From the NCBI GenBank assembly GCA_963693315.1, contig OY856186.1, positions 459,481,360 to 459,545,359 on the forward strand: DNA of 64,000 nt. The letters run 5' to 3'. Shown here in pieces: positions 22,515 to 33,890 of the stretch (positions are counted from its first letter, which is position 1; the number at the start of each line of letters is the position of its first letter). The DNA is from Diogma glabrata. Lineage: Eukaryota > Arthropoda > Insecta > Diptera > Cylindrotomidae. The notes below the pieces were generated by a model. It made no database searches and was not told the origin of the DNA. It saw only the letters and a program-made list of their open reading frames with translations. Both the position numbers and the translations under genes were made by a program.

Positions 22515-24407
22515 ATTACTTCGGTCTGAAAGACCTAAGTATTACATTCATGAGCTCAAAGTGAAATTCTTACCCCCACTTTTTTTGACATTTCTCGACG
22601 TTTTAGGACCTCCTGATTCTAAAAAAGCAAAAAAAAAAAATGTATGTCTGTCTGCCGGCCGGCCGGCCGGCCGTCATTACCTACGCTGCAGGGAAAACCG
22701 CTGGAGGGATTTCAAAATTTTTTTTTCCAAAAATAGGTATTCACAAGGGACAGGTCCGAAAGGACGCTGTGTTCGATAACTGTACCGGAAGTGTGTCAAA
22801 AAAATCATTATGTGTGTCAAAAATAGCAAATTTTCATATTTTTGGCTTAAAAAACGTTCATTTTAAGTGATTACGAGTAGGAACATTAAATTTGGAGAAA
22901 TCTTGATGGTCGGGATTGGTATGTAAGATCAAAAACTAGATTATTGCATTATAAGTTTGTCAAAAAAATGTTGTCAAGTGTGTCAAAAGAAAGATTTTTA
23001 TTTATTTTTTTACCTAATTTTTTGGAAAAAAAAAATAAAATTATTTGTTTGTTTGAAATGAAGTTTTATTATTATTATTGAGAATTATGGCATTGTGAGG
23101 TTGTCAAAAAAATGTTGTCAAGTGTGTCAAAAGATTTTTATTTAGTTTTTTACCCTTTTTTTTGGAGAAAAAAATAAAATTGTTTTTTTGAAATGAAATT
23201 TTATTATTATTATTGAGAATTATGGATTATAAGTTTGTCAAAAAAATGTTGTCAAGTGTGTCAAAAGAAAGATTTTTATATATTTTTTTACCTAATTTTT
23301 TGGAAAAAAAAATAAAATTAATTGTTTGTTTGAAATGAAGTTTTATTATTATTATTGAGAATTATGGCATTATGAGGTTGTCAAAAAAATGTTGTCAAGT
23401 GTGTCAAAAGATTTTTATTTAGTTTTTTACCCTTTTTTTGGAAAAAAATTAAATTGTTTCTTTGAAATGAAATTTTATTATTATTATTGAGAATTATGGA
23501 TTATAAGTTTGTCAAAAAATGTTGTCAAGTGTGTCAAAAGAAAGGTTTTCATTTATTTTTTACCCATTTTTTTTAGAAAACAATAAAATTAATAGTTGGT
23601 ATGACATGATATTTTATTATTATTATAGAGAATTATGGCATTATAAGTTTGTCAAAAAATAATGTCAAGTGTGTCAAAAAATGATTTCATTTATTTTTTA
23701 GCCAATTTTTTGGAAAAAAAATGTAGCTGTTTTTATGACGTAAATGTAATCTAAAATGAAATTAGACATGGAAGTTTTTGAATTTGTTATAGTTTTTGAA
23801 ATATTTTTGGAATTTTGAAAAAGTTTGTATTTTTGATTTTGTAATAATTTTTGCAATATTTTTAGAATATCGGTAAAAGTTTTAATTTTTGATTTTGTAA
23901 GAATTTTTGAAATATTTTTAGAATTTTGAAAAATTTAAAATTTTTGATATTATTATAATTTTTGGAATTTTGAAAAAATTTTCAATTTTTGATTTTGTAA
24001 TAATTTTTGCAATATTTTTAGAATTTTGGAAAAAGTTTGAATTTTTAAGAATTTTTGAAATGTTGGAATTTAGAAAAAATTTAAATATTTGATTTTATTC
24101 TAATTTTTGGAATATTTTTGGAATTTTGAAAAAGTTTGACTTTATTTAATTTTTACAATATTTTTGGAATTTTGATTATAATTTTCTGGCAACGTATTGA
24201 TGTTTCGTGTTAGTTGTGTAGTAAATTTTTAAACTGAGTTAAAAAAATGCTTGTATTTTAACAAAGAGTTATGTTTGATATACATCGCTGCCCAAAACTA
24301 AAAACCATGTCCTCATAAAAGTTTTTTACCGAAAACTATATCAAAATCTTTAACCCAGACCGAAGTCTTGATATCTCAGAGCTGTGAGATTTCAGCCCCT
24401 CCATATT
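22515..24407 (+). mobile_element. Helentron/HINE-like element, copy B (longest array)
   Basis: Same termini as copy A (ATTACTTCGGTCTGAAAGAC ... GCCCCTCCATATT), subterminal inverted ACTTCGGTCTG/CAGACCGAAGT and 3' hairpin ATCTCA...TGAGAT. The central array has about six 130-150-bp units (22940-23700), against about three in copy A, followed by several roughly 65-bp units (23800-24180). A (GGCC)n tract lies at 22658-22672. No open frame of note. The copy-number difference shows that the central repeats expand or contract. Confidence 0.75.
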
Positions 24408-25030
24408 TTTAAAATTGAATTATTATTATTATTATGCGTATTATTATTCTATAAATCTCGAAAGAATAATTTTGAAATACTGATTTAATTTTCATTTAAT
24501 TTAGAAACATCAAGAACATATAAACTATAATTCCAGCGATCAAGAATATTATATAACTCGAACTATCCATCTTTCAAAAACATCAATTTACTCTCTACAT
24601 TTTAAACTATTTTTTTTCTATTTCTCGTAAATCATTAACACCCTTTTCCTAACAAGCAAAGAGATTATGTATCTAGAAAAGAAAAAACCATTCAAGACAA
24701 ATGGTACAGTTTAATATATTTCAATTTCAGTTTTCTCTTGGTTATTTCTTGAACATTACGTAAAAAACCTCCCCAAAAACTATTTTCTTTATACAGGTTA
24801 CAATTTCTTTGTTAATATGGACCGGAAAATTGTGCTTGCTAATAACGAAACCATAAACTCGTTGGTTTTCAATAGTCTATATTACATCGATTAATTGAAG
24901 TTAGGAAGAAAAGAATTATTTTATTTCTTTAATAGAATTGTATCATTTGTGTAAAAGGAAAGCTCCTTTGAGCTTTTTGTACTTTTATTACAATTTATTA
25001 GTTATTTACTGTTTAGAGAGAAATAAAAAT
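24408..25030. other. AT-rich spacer, nothing recognised
   Basis: Contains ATT-type microsatellite tracts (24417-24450). No gene or element was identified. Confidence 0.4.
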
Positions 25031-25290
25031 TGATTTTTTATTCGCCTACATATTAAAGTGTTACTTTATTACTGTGATTTGCGGCTTTAAAGTATCACTT
25101 TTCAACTATTGATTTTGTTGTCATGGCTACGTCCAAAAAAGTAAAAAGCATTTGTATATGTTTAAATTCTATAAAAAATAAAATTTTTTATCAAAGCAAC
25201 CCTCAAATTCAAAATTTCATTATCTAATTAAAATAGTTGCTATCATTTGTTGTTGTTGCTACACAATAATTTTGAAAAAATAATAAATAT

Positions 25291-25613
25291 TTTTTTAACT
25301 ACTAACTTGAGAAATCGTCATTATTTACTCGAATGCCCCAATGAGAAGTAATTTTTCTCAAGCTAGGTCAATAATAATAACAAACAATTACCTAGGTTAA
25401 TAATGACAAATTTTTTTTAATTTTTGATTGAAATAAACAAAAAAACACAAACAAATAATAATTGCATTGCTCCGAAACAATCGTTTTATTCGTATGAAAC
25501 TAAACTTCCAGGCTGCTTGATATTTTAAGATATTTAAAAATTGAAATGGAAAATGACTAATATAAATATCTAATGAAAGCAAATATGATAATTAGTGTTA
25601 GTAGTTAAAAAAA
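25291..25613 (+). mobile_element. MITE (AACTACTAAC family), copy 2
   Basis: Inverted termini TTTTTTAACTACTAAC (25291) and GTTAGTAGTTAAAAAA (ending 25613). Similar along its length to 19247-19567. It forms the left part of the segment missing from the empty site in family X copy 2. Confidence 0.8.
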
Positions 25614-25617
25614 TTCT

Positions 25618-25740
25618 ATATATACCTCGGTTGAGAAGACTAATATAGACCTCGAACATTATATCCCTCGGCGCTACGCGCCTCAGGATCTAAAAGTTCT
25701 CGGTCAATAATAGCCTACTTCTCAACCTTGTTATATAATG
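25618..25740. repeat. Imperfect palindrome with GC-rich tip
   Basis: Arms GGTTGAGAAG and CTTCTCAACC close a hairpin whose centre is CTCGGCGCTACGCGCCTCAG, unusually GC-rich for this region. It directly follows the MITE and is followed by AATGTACTATT, a string that recurs at 25981-25991. Confidence 0.7.
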
Positions 25741-25991
25741 TACTATTGTCAAAGGTTACTTGTTCCACATATTTTTATTTTAAAATTTATGAAAATTTAT
25801 AATTTTAATTTAGAATAAACAACTTTTCTTAAAATATTTTGCTTGCGGCGAATAAAAAATAGTATATGATGCACGGACGTAAGCTATTTTGGACTTAATG
25901 TGGGTGCAAATCTCGGCTAGCGCCTCGATTTGCAAACTCCACATCCGTCCAAAATCTTTAGCTTTACGTCCTAGCATCATAATGTACTATT

Positions 25992-27035
25992 ATGTAGGCT
26001 GTTTTCAATTTGAAAGTTTTAGTTATGATTACAAGAACCAAAACTATAGCGGTTTTCGACTATAAGTTTCTTTATGGTTTATGTCTATTGTTAACAATTA
26101 ATGACTACTACTAAACAACTGAAAATAGTTGGTTTAGTGCAAATAAGTTCGCATGTCTAAATTTCTGTAAATTAATAATTAGTCAAAAATAATAAATTTC
26201 GATTGAATGCAATATTTTTCATCATCACTCTAAGCTTTCCATAATAATGCCATCCCAGTTTCCTCAAGTTCAAGTTGGAACATGTCAGTTGCAACAAGCT
26301 CAAACTATCAAAACCAAAAAATGTTTTAAACATTTTTCTCAAAAAAAATTTCTTTGAGAATAGGTTTAAATTCACTGTTTTTCTTTTGAGTGTAGTATGT
26401 TGTCTCAAATATTATTATTATTATTATTATTTATTGTTTTTTCCAATTGTTTACAATACTACAAATTGTTAATATAATAATTTAGATAACACTATTACAA
26501 ATAAATACAAATATACACAAATTGTTATTATAATAATTTAGATAACACTATTATTCGCTTTTAGTTTTAGTTAGTAATGTAAGTTGGAAAAAATTAAGAG
26601 CATATTTTAGTCGTTAAAAACGCCTAGAGTTATGTGCCCTTTCTTAACCAACAGATTGTTTTAAGCCGGGGTTTAAAAAAATCTGTATAAGCTCGAAAAT
26701 AATTAAAACATGTGGCGTGGGGATTAAGCTACATGATAAGATTTGAGTAAAAAATTTTAAGATAATATTCTTTATAAGTGTAAATATATAGAAAGCTATT
26801 TTTAAAAGCAATAATTAAATAACTAATGACTAAACAACTAATTTATAAGTCTAATAATATATATACAACAAACCAATATAATAAATTAAATATCATAAAT
26901 TAATAACAATCATTTAGCCAACTGTTTAGAAATAAATACAAAAGTTAAACAAACGAACACAGATCATCATATTATAACCTTGAACAACTCTTCAATTTTG
27001 GTTAAATCAAATCAAAGGTAAAAAGCAAATCAAAG
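25992..27035. other. AT-rich spacer with a two-copy repeat and an ATT microsatellite
   Basis: A segment with TAATTTAGATAACACTATTA is duplicated in tandem (about 26460-26555, period about 56 bp), next to an ATT tract (26412-26440). No gene was recognised. Confidence 0.5.
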
Positions 27036-27757
27036 GTACAAATATTTGTACTTGATGGCGTAAAATAGTAATTTTACGCATTGTTATTTTATAATTTTAA
27101 TAGGAAAAAATTGAATAATTATATACCCGATTTTGGAATCGTAAAATTGCATTTTACGTTCTCGTACAATAGTATATTATTTAAATAGGAGCAAGTTTAG
27201 CTCCGAACTAAATACACGTTTAAATTTTTTATAAATATGAAATTAATGCATCAAAATTTTTATAAATATGCTTTTTTATCGTCATTGTTACTTCCAAAAA
27301 AGAAGAAAAACATTTAAATTTGCATAAATAAAATTTTTTATCAAAGCAAAATATTCATTATTTTTTGTTGTCTTAATTATATAATTCGTTTGAAAAAAAT
27401 AACATATATCGTAAAAATATGGAAAGAAATGGCGAATTTTTCTGCCGCCGTAAAAATGTGAAATTACTTCACTACCGCCGTAAAAATAAAATAAAATGGC
27501 GTTACTTTACAGGTTTACTTTACGCTTTGATTATACGTCAACATAGTAAGACTTTAAAGTTAAACCTTCTCCCTAGCGGCAGTACGGTTAAACTTACAGC
27601 CGTTTGCCGATAAAAATTTTTTTCGAGTATTATACCGTAAAATGCAATTTTACGATTTAAAAATCGGGTGTAAAGCAGGCTATTTTTATCAATTGAATTG
27701 AAATAACAATGATCAAAATTAATATTTTACGCCCTAAAGCGTAAATATTTCAGAACA
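27036..27757. mobile_element. TIR element with about 130-bp arms
   Basis: The left arm 27036-27167 and right arm 27625-27757 are inverted relatives sharing AATCGTAAAATTGCATTTTA (inverted as TAAAATGCAATTTTACGATT) and GGCGTAAAATA. The interior contains part of family X (about 27236-27400, TTTTTTATCAAAGCAA). The short open frame at 27419-27613 has no recognisable domain. Confidence 0.6.
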
Positions 27758-28877
27758 CGCTCAAAAGGAAAAAACATACATTAAAACTTACATTTCCAAA
27801 GAACACATAAATAATATGATTTTTTCAATATTTTTTACTTCTTTTAAGCTTCGAAAAGATCATGAGTAAACACGATTTATGAGTAATAAGCAAAAACGCA
27901 ACGAAAAATTAATTAAAATTTGTTTTAAAATCTTGCCAATTTTATACCATATCTCGAATAATCGCTGTTCATATAAAACCATACATATGAAACAAAAAAA
28001 TTTAAAATTGATTTAAATAAAGAAATCGAATTAGTTTCACTCAACAATTTTACACAATAGGTCCCCGATAAAATTGACATTACCAAAAGATTCTGAAATA
28101 TTTTCAAAATTAAATTTTGTGGTTTTATCCTATTTTCCCCTCAACAACCATAATAGCATAAACTCAATATAATCAAAAGATAAGAAACTTATGATGAACT
28201 TAAACAGAATCGAAGGGGTTTTCTGTCTTCTTTCATTTGTCTTTTTTTTTGAAAATCGTTTATTATTAAGTCTACTGTCTAATAATCTAAAATACAAGAA
28301 AATTCGAATTCCTAAATTGAGTGGAAAAATAAAATAAAAATCATTTTTCTTCTGGTTGCGTTTTCTTTTCTTATATTATTATATATCTATGTTTGCACAG
28401 AAAGGAAAAGTTTAAAAAAAAAATAAAAAGTGTGACAAAGTCTACAGGGACTTTTTATATATAAGATAAAAAGAAAATGGAAAATCGAATTTGTTTTTTT
28501 TATTTTTATTGTTTGTTGAAGAACAGAAAAATCTGTTTTTTATTGATTTTATTTTAACTTTAAACATTACAAGTGTATTTTTTATGTGAGTGAAATTAGC
28601 TTTTTTTTGTAAGCACGTACAGTCTATATTGTCAATGTACAATTCAAGTTTCAACTGAAATTTTATAGTGTTCTATTTGTTTGTCGAACTATTGTACAGT
28701 AGTAAAAGCTGGGATATTATATTTGGTCGCGTGGGATTATGTGTAGAATGAAGAAAAAGCACGTAAAAGATTTAAAATATGTAGAAAATTCTTTGATAAT
28801 TGTATAATTCTACAGGTAAAAATTTAGAGTGAGAGAGTAGTAAAGTTTTGGATTTAAACTCGTTAAACTCGCTTCTA
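27758..28877. other. AT-rich spacer, nothing recognised
   Basis: No supported gene or repeat. Open frames here are translations of A/T-rich low-complexity DNA. Confidence 0.4.
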
Positions 28878-28932
28878 TACCCAAGTAACAATTGACTCGG
28901 TAAATTGTCATTCACAGCTAAAGTTATGCTGT

Positions 28933-31900
28933 TTTTTTTTTTTTTTTTTTTATTCAAAGTTAGGCATGTTTAGTGTTAATTATAATAAATTATAAATTAA
29001 CGTCTCTGAATATCTGAAGATACCATGCCAACTAGGGATAAGAATGGAATGCAAATTAAGATTCTCTGAGAAATTTATGAACGTTAACTTTAAAGCCTTG
29101 AGGATTAAATTCATCAGGGAAAACCCAGGAAGGTAAGGCATTCCAAAGATGAGAAACTCTGTTGAAAAAGTCACATTGGAAGGCTACAGTTCTACACCTA
29201 ATTATTTGAACTGTAAAGGGATGCGCTGCTACGTTTGCTCTGGTGTGACGCGAAAGGTTTGCTAATTTAGGTAAAATCGATTTGATCTCTTCAGAAGCTC
29301 GTTCATCCATAATATATTTATAAAATATAGTCAAATCAGCAACATTTCTTCTGTGCTGCAAGGAATCAAGACCGTTAGTAAGACTTGGGTTACCAATGAG
29401 TTTAATAGCTCTACGCTGTACAGAATCAAGGCAGTTGAGACTACTCAAGTAAGCTCCACCCCATATGTGAGAACAGTATTCCATGCAGGGACGTATAAAA
29501 GATTTATAAACTAAAAGAAGTTGTTCGCTATCGAAAAACTTACGACATCGCCCTAAAAATCCTAACTTTTGAACAGCATTCTTAGCCAGATTAAAAATAT
29601 GAGAATTCCACTTCATATTATTTTCAATCTCAACTCCTAGAAGTCTGACAGACTCATTCTCTAAAAGATTTTTGGGGCCAAACGTTAATGGAAAAGGATT
29701 GGGTGTCGTTATCCTAGAAAAATGACAAACCTGTGTTTTGCTTGTATTGAATTCAACACTGTTAGCAATACCCCAATCCATAATTGTTTTAAGATCAGTG
29801 TTAAGGGAATCTATCAATTTTGACCTACACTCACTAAGCGCTAAGGGTGTATATAGTTTAGGTGCTTCATGAGACGCATGAAGCGTGCTATCATCAGCAA
29901 AACTATGTATAGGATGAACCGTTGAGTCCAACAAATCATTAATATAGATAAGAAAAAGAGTTGGTGACAAAGCGGAACCCTGAGGAACTCCTGCATTAGT
30001 TGAAAAAGTATTCGATGACACACCGTCAACATTGACCCGAAATTTTCTATCAGATATAAAGCTCTGTGTCCAAGATATAAGCTGCTCGTCTAAACCATAG
30101 GATCTCAATTTGCATATAAGGTTGTTATGCCAAACTTTGTCAAATGCCTTGGAAATATCAAGAGCAACACCGAATGTTTCTCCAAAGTTTTCAAGCGACT
30201 TGTTCCAGATATGAGTGACAAAAGACAGCAAATCTCCCGTCGCTCTTCCTTTTCGAAATCCATATTGTCTCTCATTAATTAATTTGGAAGACTCTAAGAA
30301 GCTCATTAAATTAAAATTGACATATTTCTCAAAAATTTTAGCAACTACCGATAAAATTGAAATGGGTCTGTAATTCGTAGGATCAGTTTTACTGCCCTTT
30401 TTTGAAACTGGCTGTACACTAGCCATTTTCCAAATTTCAGGAAAAATTCCTTTCTTATATGACAAATAGAAGATTTTAGTGAGGATTGGTGCTAGCTCCC
30501 TAGCAAATGTTTTAAGTATAATTGGAGGAATAAAATCAGGGCCTGTTGCCTTGTTAGTATTGATTTTCAAAAGCATTTTTCGAACAATGTTTTTCCGAAA
30601 AATTATCCGCCTCATTTTATAAGAAACTTTAGAAATAGGTTTAGGTTGGAAATTAGGTTCTTTTAAAGTAGAATTTAAAGAGAAATAATGCCCAAGCAAA
30701 TTAGCTTTCTCTTTTGGATCAATGATAGGGACATCTCTATTAACAAGAGGCGGTAGGGAAGATTTACAAAAGTTGCTTTGGACAGCCTTTGCGGCTTTAT
30801 AGAAATTGCGTGAACCAGTCGGATGTTCTGCGAATTTAGATGCTTTTTTCCTATTAAATAGATGTTTCTCTTCATCTATTAACTTACGACATAAATTTCT
30901 CTCTTTACGGTACTGTCTAAGGTTTTCATCGGTTTTGTTTTGATTAAACTTTCGAAAAGCCTTTTTTTTAACTTTTATAGCTTTTTTGCATTTACTAGAA
31001 AACCATAGATCAGTTTTTGGAATGATCAATTTATTAGGAATAAATCTGTGCATACCATCAATTACAGTTTCAGAAAAATTTGATGCAGCTATGTCTGGGT
31101 CTTGGCCGGTAAGGCAATAGCGTTTCCAAGGAAAACATCTAAAAAAACTTTTAAGTCCTTGCCAATCCGCAGCTTTGTAATCCCAAACATTGCGAGGATT
31201 CGCTTTAAATTGTTTTGGAATTTGTATATTTAGTTGTGTTGAGATCATATTATGATCTGAACCACCCAATGGTTCTGATATTTTAAATTGAACCAGATAT
31301 GGATCGTTTGTCAAAAATAAATCAAGTAAATTACTACTTTGACCAGGAATGTCAGGAACTCTGGTTGGCTGGTCTATTATTTGAGTAAAATTGTGATAAA
31401 GAGCAAACAACTCAGCCTGTCTACCAACCTCGTCAGTTTTAGAGCTGTGTGTAAGCCATTCTTTATTGTGGACATTAAAATCTCCAAGAACTATAAACTT
31501 TGCATTAGGATACTCAACCAACCTATCTATCTTCTCAGATAAGTCATGAAAAAAATTAGAGTTCTCAGGTGAATTAGGTGAACGGTAAAGTCCAAAGACA
31601 AACAGCGTTTGACTTGGGCAACTAATTTTTAGTGACACCATATTGTGAAATTTTGCATTTAATTCAAATTTATTTAATCTCACATATGGTATAGTATCCC
31701 TAATATAAGCACAAACTCCATGCTTAATGTAGAAAGAGGATTCAAGTTCATAATTGGGACAAAGGTATCTATTTTTATCTAAGGTCACAGCACGCGCACT
31801 GATAATCGTTTCCGTTAAAAACAAAATATCAGGTTTCATAGTTTCAAGAAAAAGATGGACTGAATTAAGGTTTATATTCAATCCTCTTATGTTCGCATAG

Positions 31901-31985
31901 CTAATAGATAATTTTGCCATTTTAATTCATAGAGAAATATCAATGAAAAACATACATACGAAAACCACAGTAATGCGAAAACAAA
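28933..31985 (-). mobile_element. Apparently full-length LINE (Jockey superfamily, possibly CR1-like)
   Basis: On the minus strand: a short 5' leader (31921 to about 31985), one long intact open frame (29056-31920), a roughly 105-base 3' UTR and a poly(A) of 18 (T tract 28933-28950). The insertion lies 55 bp inside the left end of the TIR transposon. A possible degenerate duplication is AGTTATGCTG at the 3' side against AGTAATGCGA near 31972. No separate ORF1 (gag-like) frame was found, so either the element lacks one or the 5' end is truncated before ORF2. Confidence 0.85.
29056..31920 (-). CDS. LINE endonuclease/reverse transcriptase, 954 aa, intact
   Basis: A single uninterrupted frame from ATG at 31918-31920. 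The endonuclease comes first: SYANIRGL with Asn10, FLTETI with Glu37, LYRSP around Tyr112, LGDFNVHN with Asp147/Asn149, and SDHNMIS with Asp222-His223. The RT follows from about residue 470: NYRPISIL, YGFRKGRAT, the ALDISKAFDKVWH block, GVPQGSALSP, and the catalytic FADDSTLH with Asp676-Asp677. The C-terminal part has the VQRRAIKLIG and LWNALPSWVFP signatures of Jockey-superfamily elements, ending in KFLRES. All catalytic residues that can be checked by eye are present, so it may be active or very recently active. It acts at the nicked chromosomal target to copy its own RNA. The 5' ATG immediately before the endonuclease fold suits a native ORF2 start. Confidence 0.93.
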   Translation of the reverse strand: MAKLSISYANIRGLNINLNSVHLFLETMKPDILFLTETIISARAVTLDKNRYLCPNYELESSFYIKHGVCAYIRDTIPYVRLNKFELNAKFHNMVSLKISCPSQTLFVFGLYRSPNSPENSNFFHDLSEKIDRLVEYPNAKFIVLGDFNVHNKEWLTHSSKTDEVGRQAELFALYHNFTQIIDQPTRVPDIPGQSSNLLDLFLTNDPYLVQFKISEPLGGSDHNMISTQLNIQIPKQFKANPRNVWDYKAADWQGLKSFFRCFPWKRYCLTGQDPDIAASNFSETVIDGMHRFIPNKLIIPKTDLWFSSKCKKAIKVKKKAFRKFNQNKTDENLRQYRKERNLCRKLIDEEKHLFNRKKASKFAEHPTGSRNFYKAAKAVQSNFCKSSLPPLVNRDVPIIDPKEKANLLGHYFSLNSTLKEPNFQPKPISKVSYKMRRIIFRKNIVRKMLLKINTNKATGPDFIPPIILKTFARELAPILTKIFYLSYKKGIFPEIWKMASVQPVSKKGSKTDPTNYRPISILSVVAKIFEKYVNFNLMSFLESSKLINERQYGFRKGRATGDLLSFVTHIWNKSLENFGETFGVALDISKAFDKVWHNNLICKLRSYGLDEQLISWTQSFISDRKFRVNVDGVSSNTFSTNAGVPQGSALSPTLFLIYINDLLDSTVHPIHSFADDSTLHASHEAPKLYTPLALSECRSKLIDSLNTDLKTIMDWGIANSVEFNTSKTQVCHFSRITTPNPFPLTFGPKNLLENESVRLLGVEIENNMKWNSHIFNLAKNAVQKLGFLGRCRKFFDSEQLLLVYKSFIRPCMEYCSHIWGGAYLSSLNCLDSVQRRAIKLIGNPSLTNGLDSLQHRRNVADLTIFYKYIMDERASEEIKSILPKLANLSRHTRANVAAHPFTVQIIRCRTVAFQCDFFNRVSHLWNALPSWVFPDEFNPQGFKVNVHKFLRES

Positions 31986-32830
31986 CAAACTGAAATTGAA
32001 ATTGAAATGACAACGTTTGTGACAACGTTTTGAAATCCGAAAAACTATACGAAATAGTTATAAAAGTTAAATAGCTAAATCATTAGTTTTGTAAACGTTG
32101 TGACAGTTAGCAAAACAGTTAATTCCCTTATGTAGGTAAAATGTGTTCATAGCAGTAATATCATTAGTTTCGTAAAATCAAAATTGTTATGTGGCAAGCA
32201 ATTTTGCTACTATAGACAAGTATTTATGCGTTAAAGTCAAAACGTTATATTATCGTTTTTGTATAATTTGAAAGTCAAATCACAATTAATCAATTTGGCT
32301 CTTTGAATAGCAAGATAGCTGAAAAAGATGAATGCAATATAACTTAGACTGCATTGTTGAGTTTGAGCTTTCTGTAAAGCAAATTTGCTGTGCACTCATA
32401 TTGTCAATTAATTTCATGCTAGGAGCATACGTCATGTATATTTTTCAAACCATAAAAAAATTATTTGGTTTTACTTAGTCGGCTGTGACAATGCACTTTT
32501 TTATATAATGGAAAATAAAAATATAACCATTATTTTAAATCATTAAAGAAATATACACGCAGTTCTACATTTCATAGAAAGTCCGAGATCAATACTAAAC
32601 AGCTGAAAATGGAACTCTAATTAACGAAAATTTGTGTATTAACGTTAAACGATTGATATGTGCCAATTACACTGTTAGAAAAATAAAAGGGATTTCTTTT
32701 GATCACTTTTATTGTAGTATTACAACAACTACAAGCAACAAAGTATGTAAACATAAGTAAGTTTTTTTCAAAAATGTCCATTTAATATGATAACGAGTAT
32801 TATTTTATTCTCTTTGTTTTATAGGTGAGA

Positions 32831-33012
32831 ACAATTTAGTTTCCAATAAAAATTGTGATACTGAATTAAAAGAAAGCAATTATGTCTTTTTCAAGCCATC
32901 TCTACCTCAAATACCAAAACTTTTAACATCTGTATCCTCCATATATGATCAAAACGAAAAATTCGGATATTTCCTTAATGATAACGAAGACGAAGAAGAA
33001 GAGGATACATAA
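32831..33012 (+). pseudogene. Acidic N-terminal coding remnant in the TIR transposon
   Basis: An open stretch of about 60 codons begins after an acceptor-like TTTGTTTTATAG and ends at TAA (33010-33012) with the acidic tail NDNEDEEEEDT. It lies just upstream of the transposase-like block in the same orientation, so it probably belongs to the same gene as an early exon. No domain was recognised. Confidence 0.4.
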
Positions 33013-33099
33013 GACTTTCTTGATAAGATAAAAATATAGGCAGTATCGTTTATTATTGCACAAACTGCTTTAAAGGAAAGGAACTGCTCTTAACGATCT

Positions 33100-33890
33100 A
33101 TAACCAATGCCTTAAACAAAATAAATTGCAACCACTACAATGTGATGCTCGCACCTTGTTTAATACACCACAAGATTGCAAGTATAGTACCATTGAATGG
33201 TGGTTTGTATTGGAATCGAGGTGTTAAATGTTGCTTAGAATCTTTTTTCAAATCCTTAGATTGTTCAATTTCCATCAGTCTATAAGTATAAATATTGATG
33301 GAGTTTTTTATTTATAAAAGCTCAAAAGCTCAATTTTTCCCCATTTCACATCGTAATACATGCGAGATCGACGATTTTGTACCGATGGTTGTGGGGATTT
33401 ATTGTGGCGATAGTAAACCTTCTTCGGTGAAAAACTTTTTGAAAGGCTTTGTAGATGATTTGTAAACGATCTTGTAAAACGGTATGATAATAAATAATAG
33501 CAAAATAGATATTAAAATCCGTTGCTTAATTTGTGATGCCGCAGCTTGTAGTATGATCAAAGGTGAATATACTAATCGAAAACAAAATGAAACCAAAATT
33601 TCGAAAACTCAATTAGCTTGTCTGAGTCTTGCTCTAGTTACAGTAAACTTCAACACTTATTATGGATGTATTAAATGCCATGTCACTGGAGAGCATGATA
33701 ATCTCCAACACAATATGAGTTTTCCACGAGCTTATATGCCTAAGCGAACTGATTATTCCTTTCGCAAGCAACTAGACAAACAGCATCACAAATTCAATTC
33801 AGCACTTCTCTGCCTTCCAATTAATATGATAGATGATGTTATCGTGTATATCACCTTCATCAGCAGCATATTAGTATTATGAAAAAAAAC
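33100..33890 (+). pseudogene. Transposase-domain protein remnant
   Basis: This reads in pieces: DARTLFNTPQDC, then SISINIDGVFF, KSSKAQFFPI, MVVGIYCGDSKPSSVKNFL, and an open 132-codon frame from 33484 with IKIRCLICDAAACSMIKGEY, YYGCIKCHVTGEH, APKRTDYSF-like and LPINMIDDV blocks. The order and Cys pairs (CLICDA, GCIKC) match the arthropod transposase-domain family often seen with TIR elements (NIDGLPL..SS..QFWPI, VG-YCG-SKP, FICDAPAR, GC-KC-V-GEY). At least three frame breaks separate the blocks and the C-terminal half is missing, so the gene is dead. Confidence 0.6.

Larger units (their letters stand above)
25031..25991 (+). mobile_element. Dispersed repeat family X, copy 1 (interrupted)
   Basis: The outer parts 25031-25290 and 25750-25991 match, in inverted orientation, the continuous copy at 59285-59796. 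About 458 bp (25291-25749) is absent from that copy, which therefore acts as an empty site. The right part folds back on itself around GGCTAGCGCC (about 25917), with arms containing GACGTAA and GGAC blocks. No coding sequence was seen. Class unknown. Confidence 0.7.

Noticed and set aside
29841..31542. Several shorter frames inside the LINE on both strands
   Set aside because: They overlap the intact 954-codon frame in other frames and have no independent motif.
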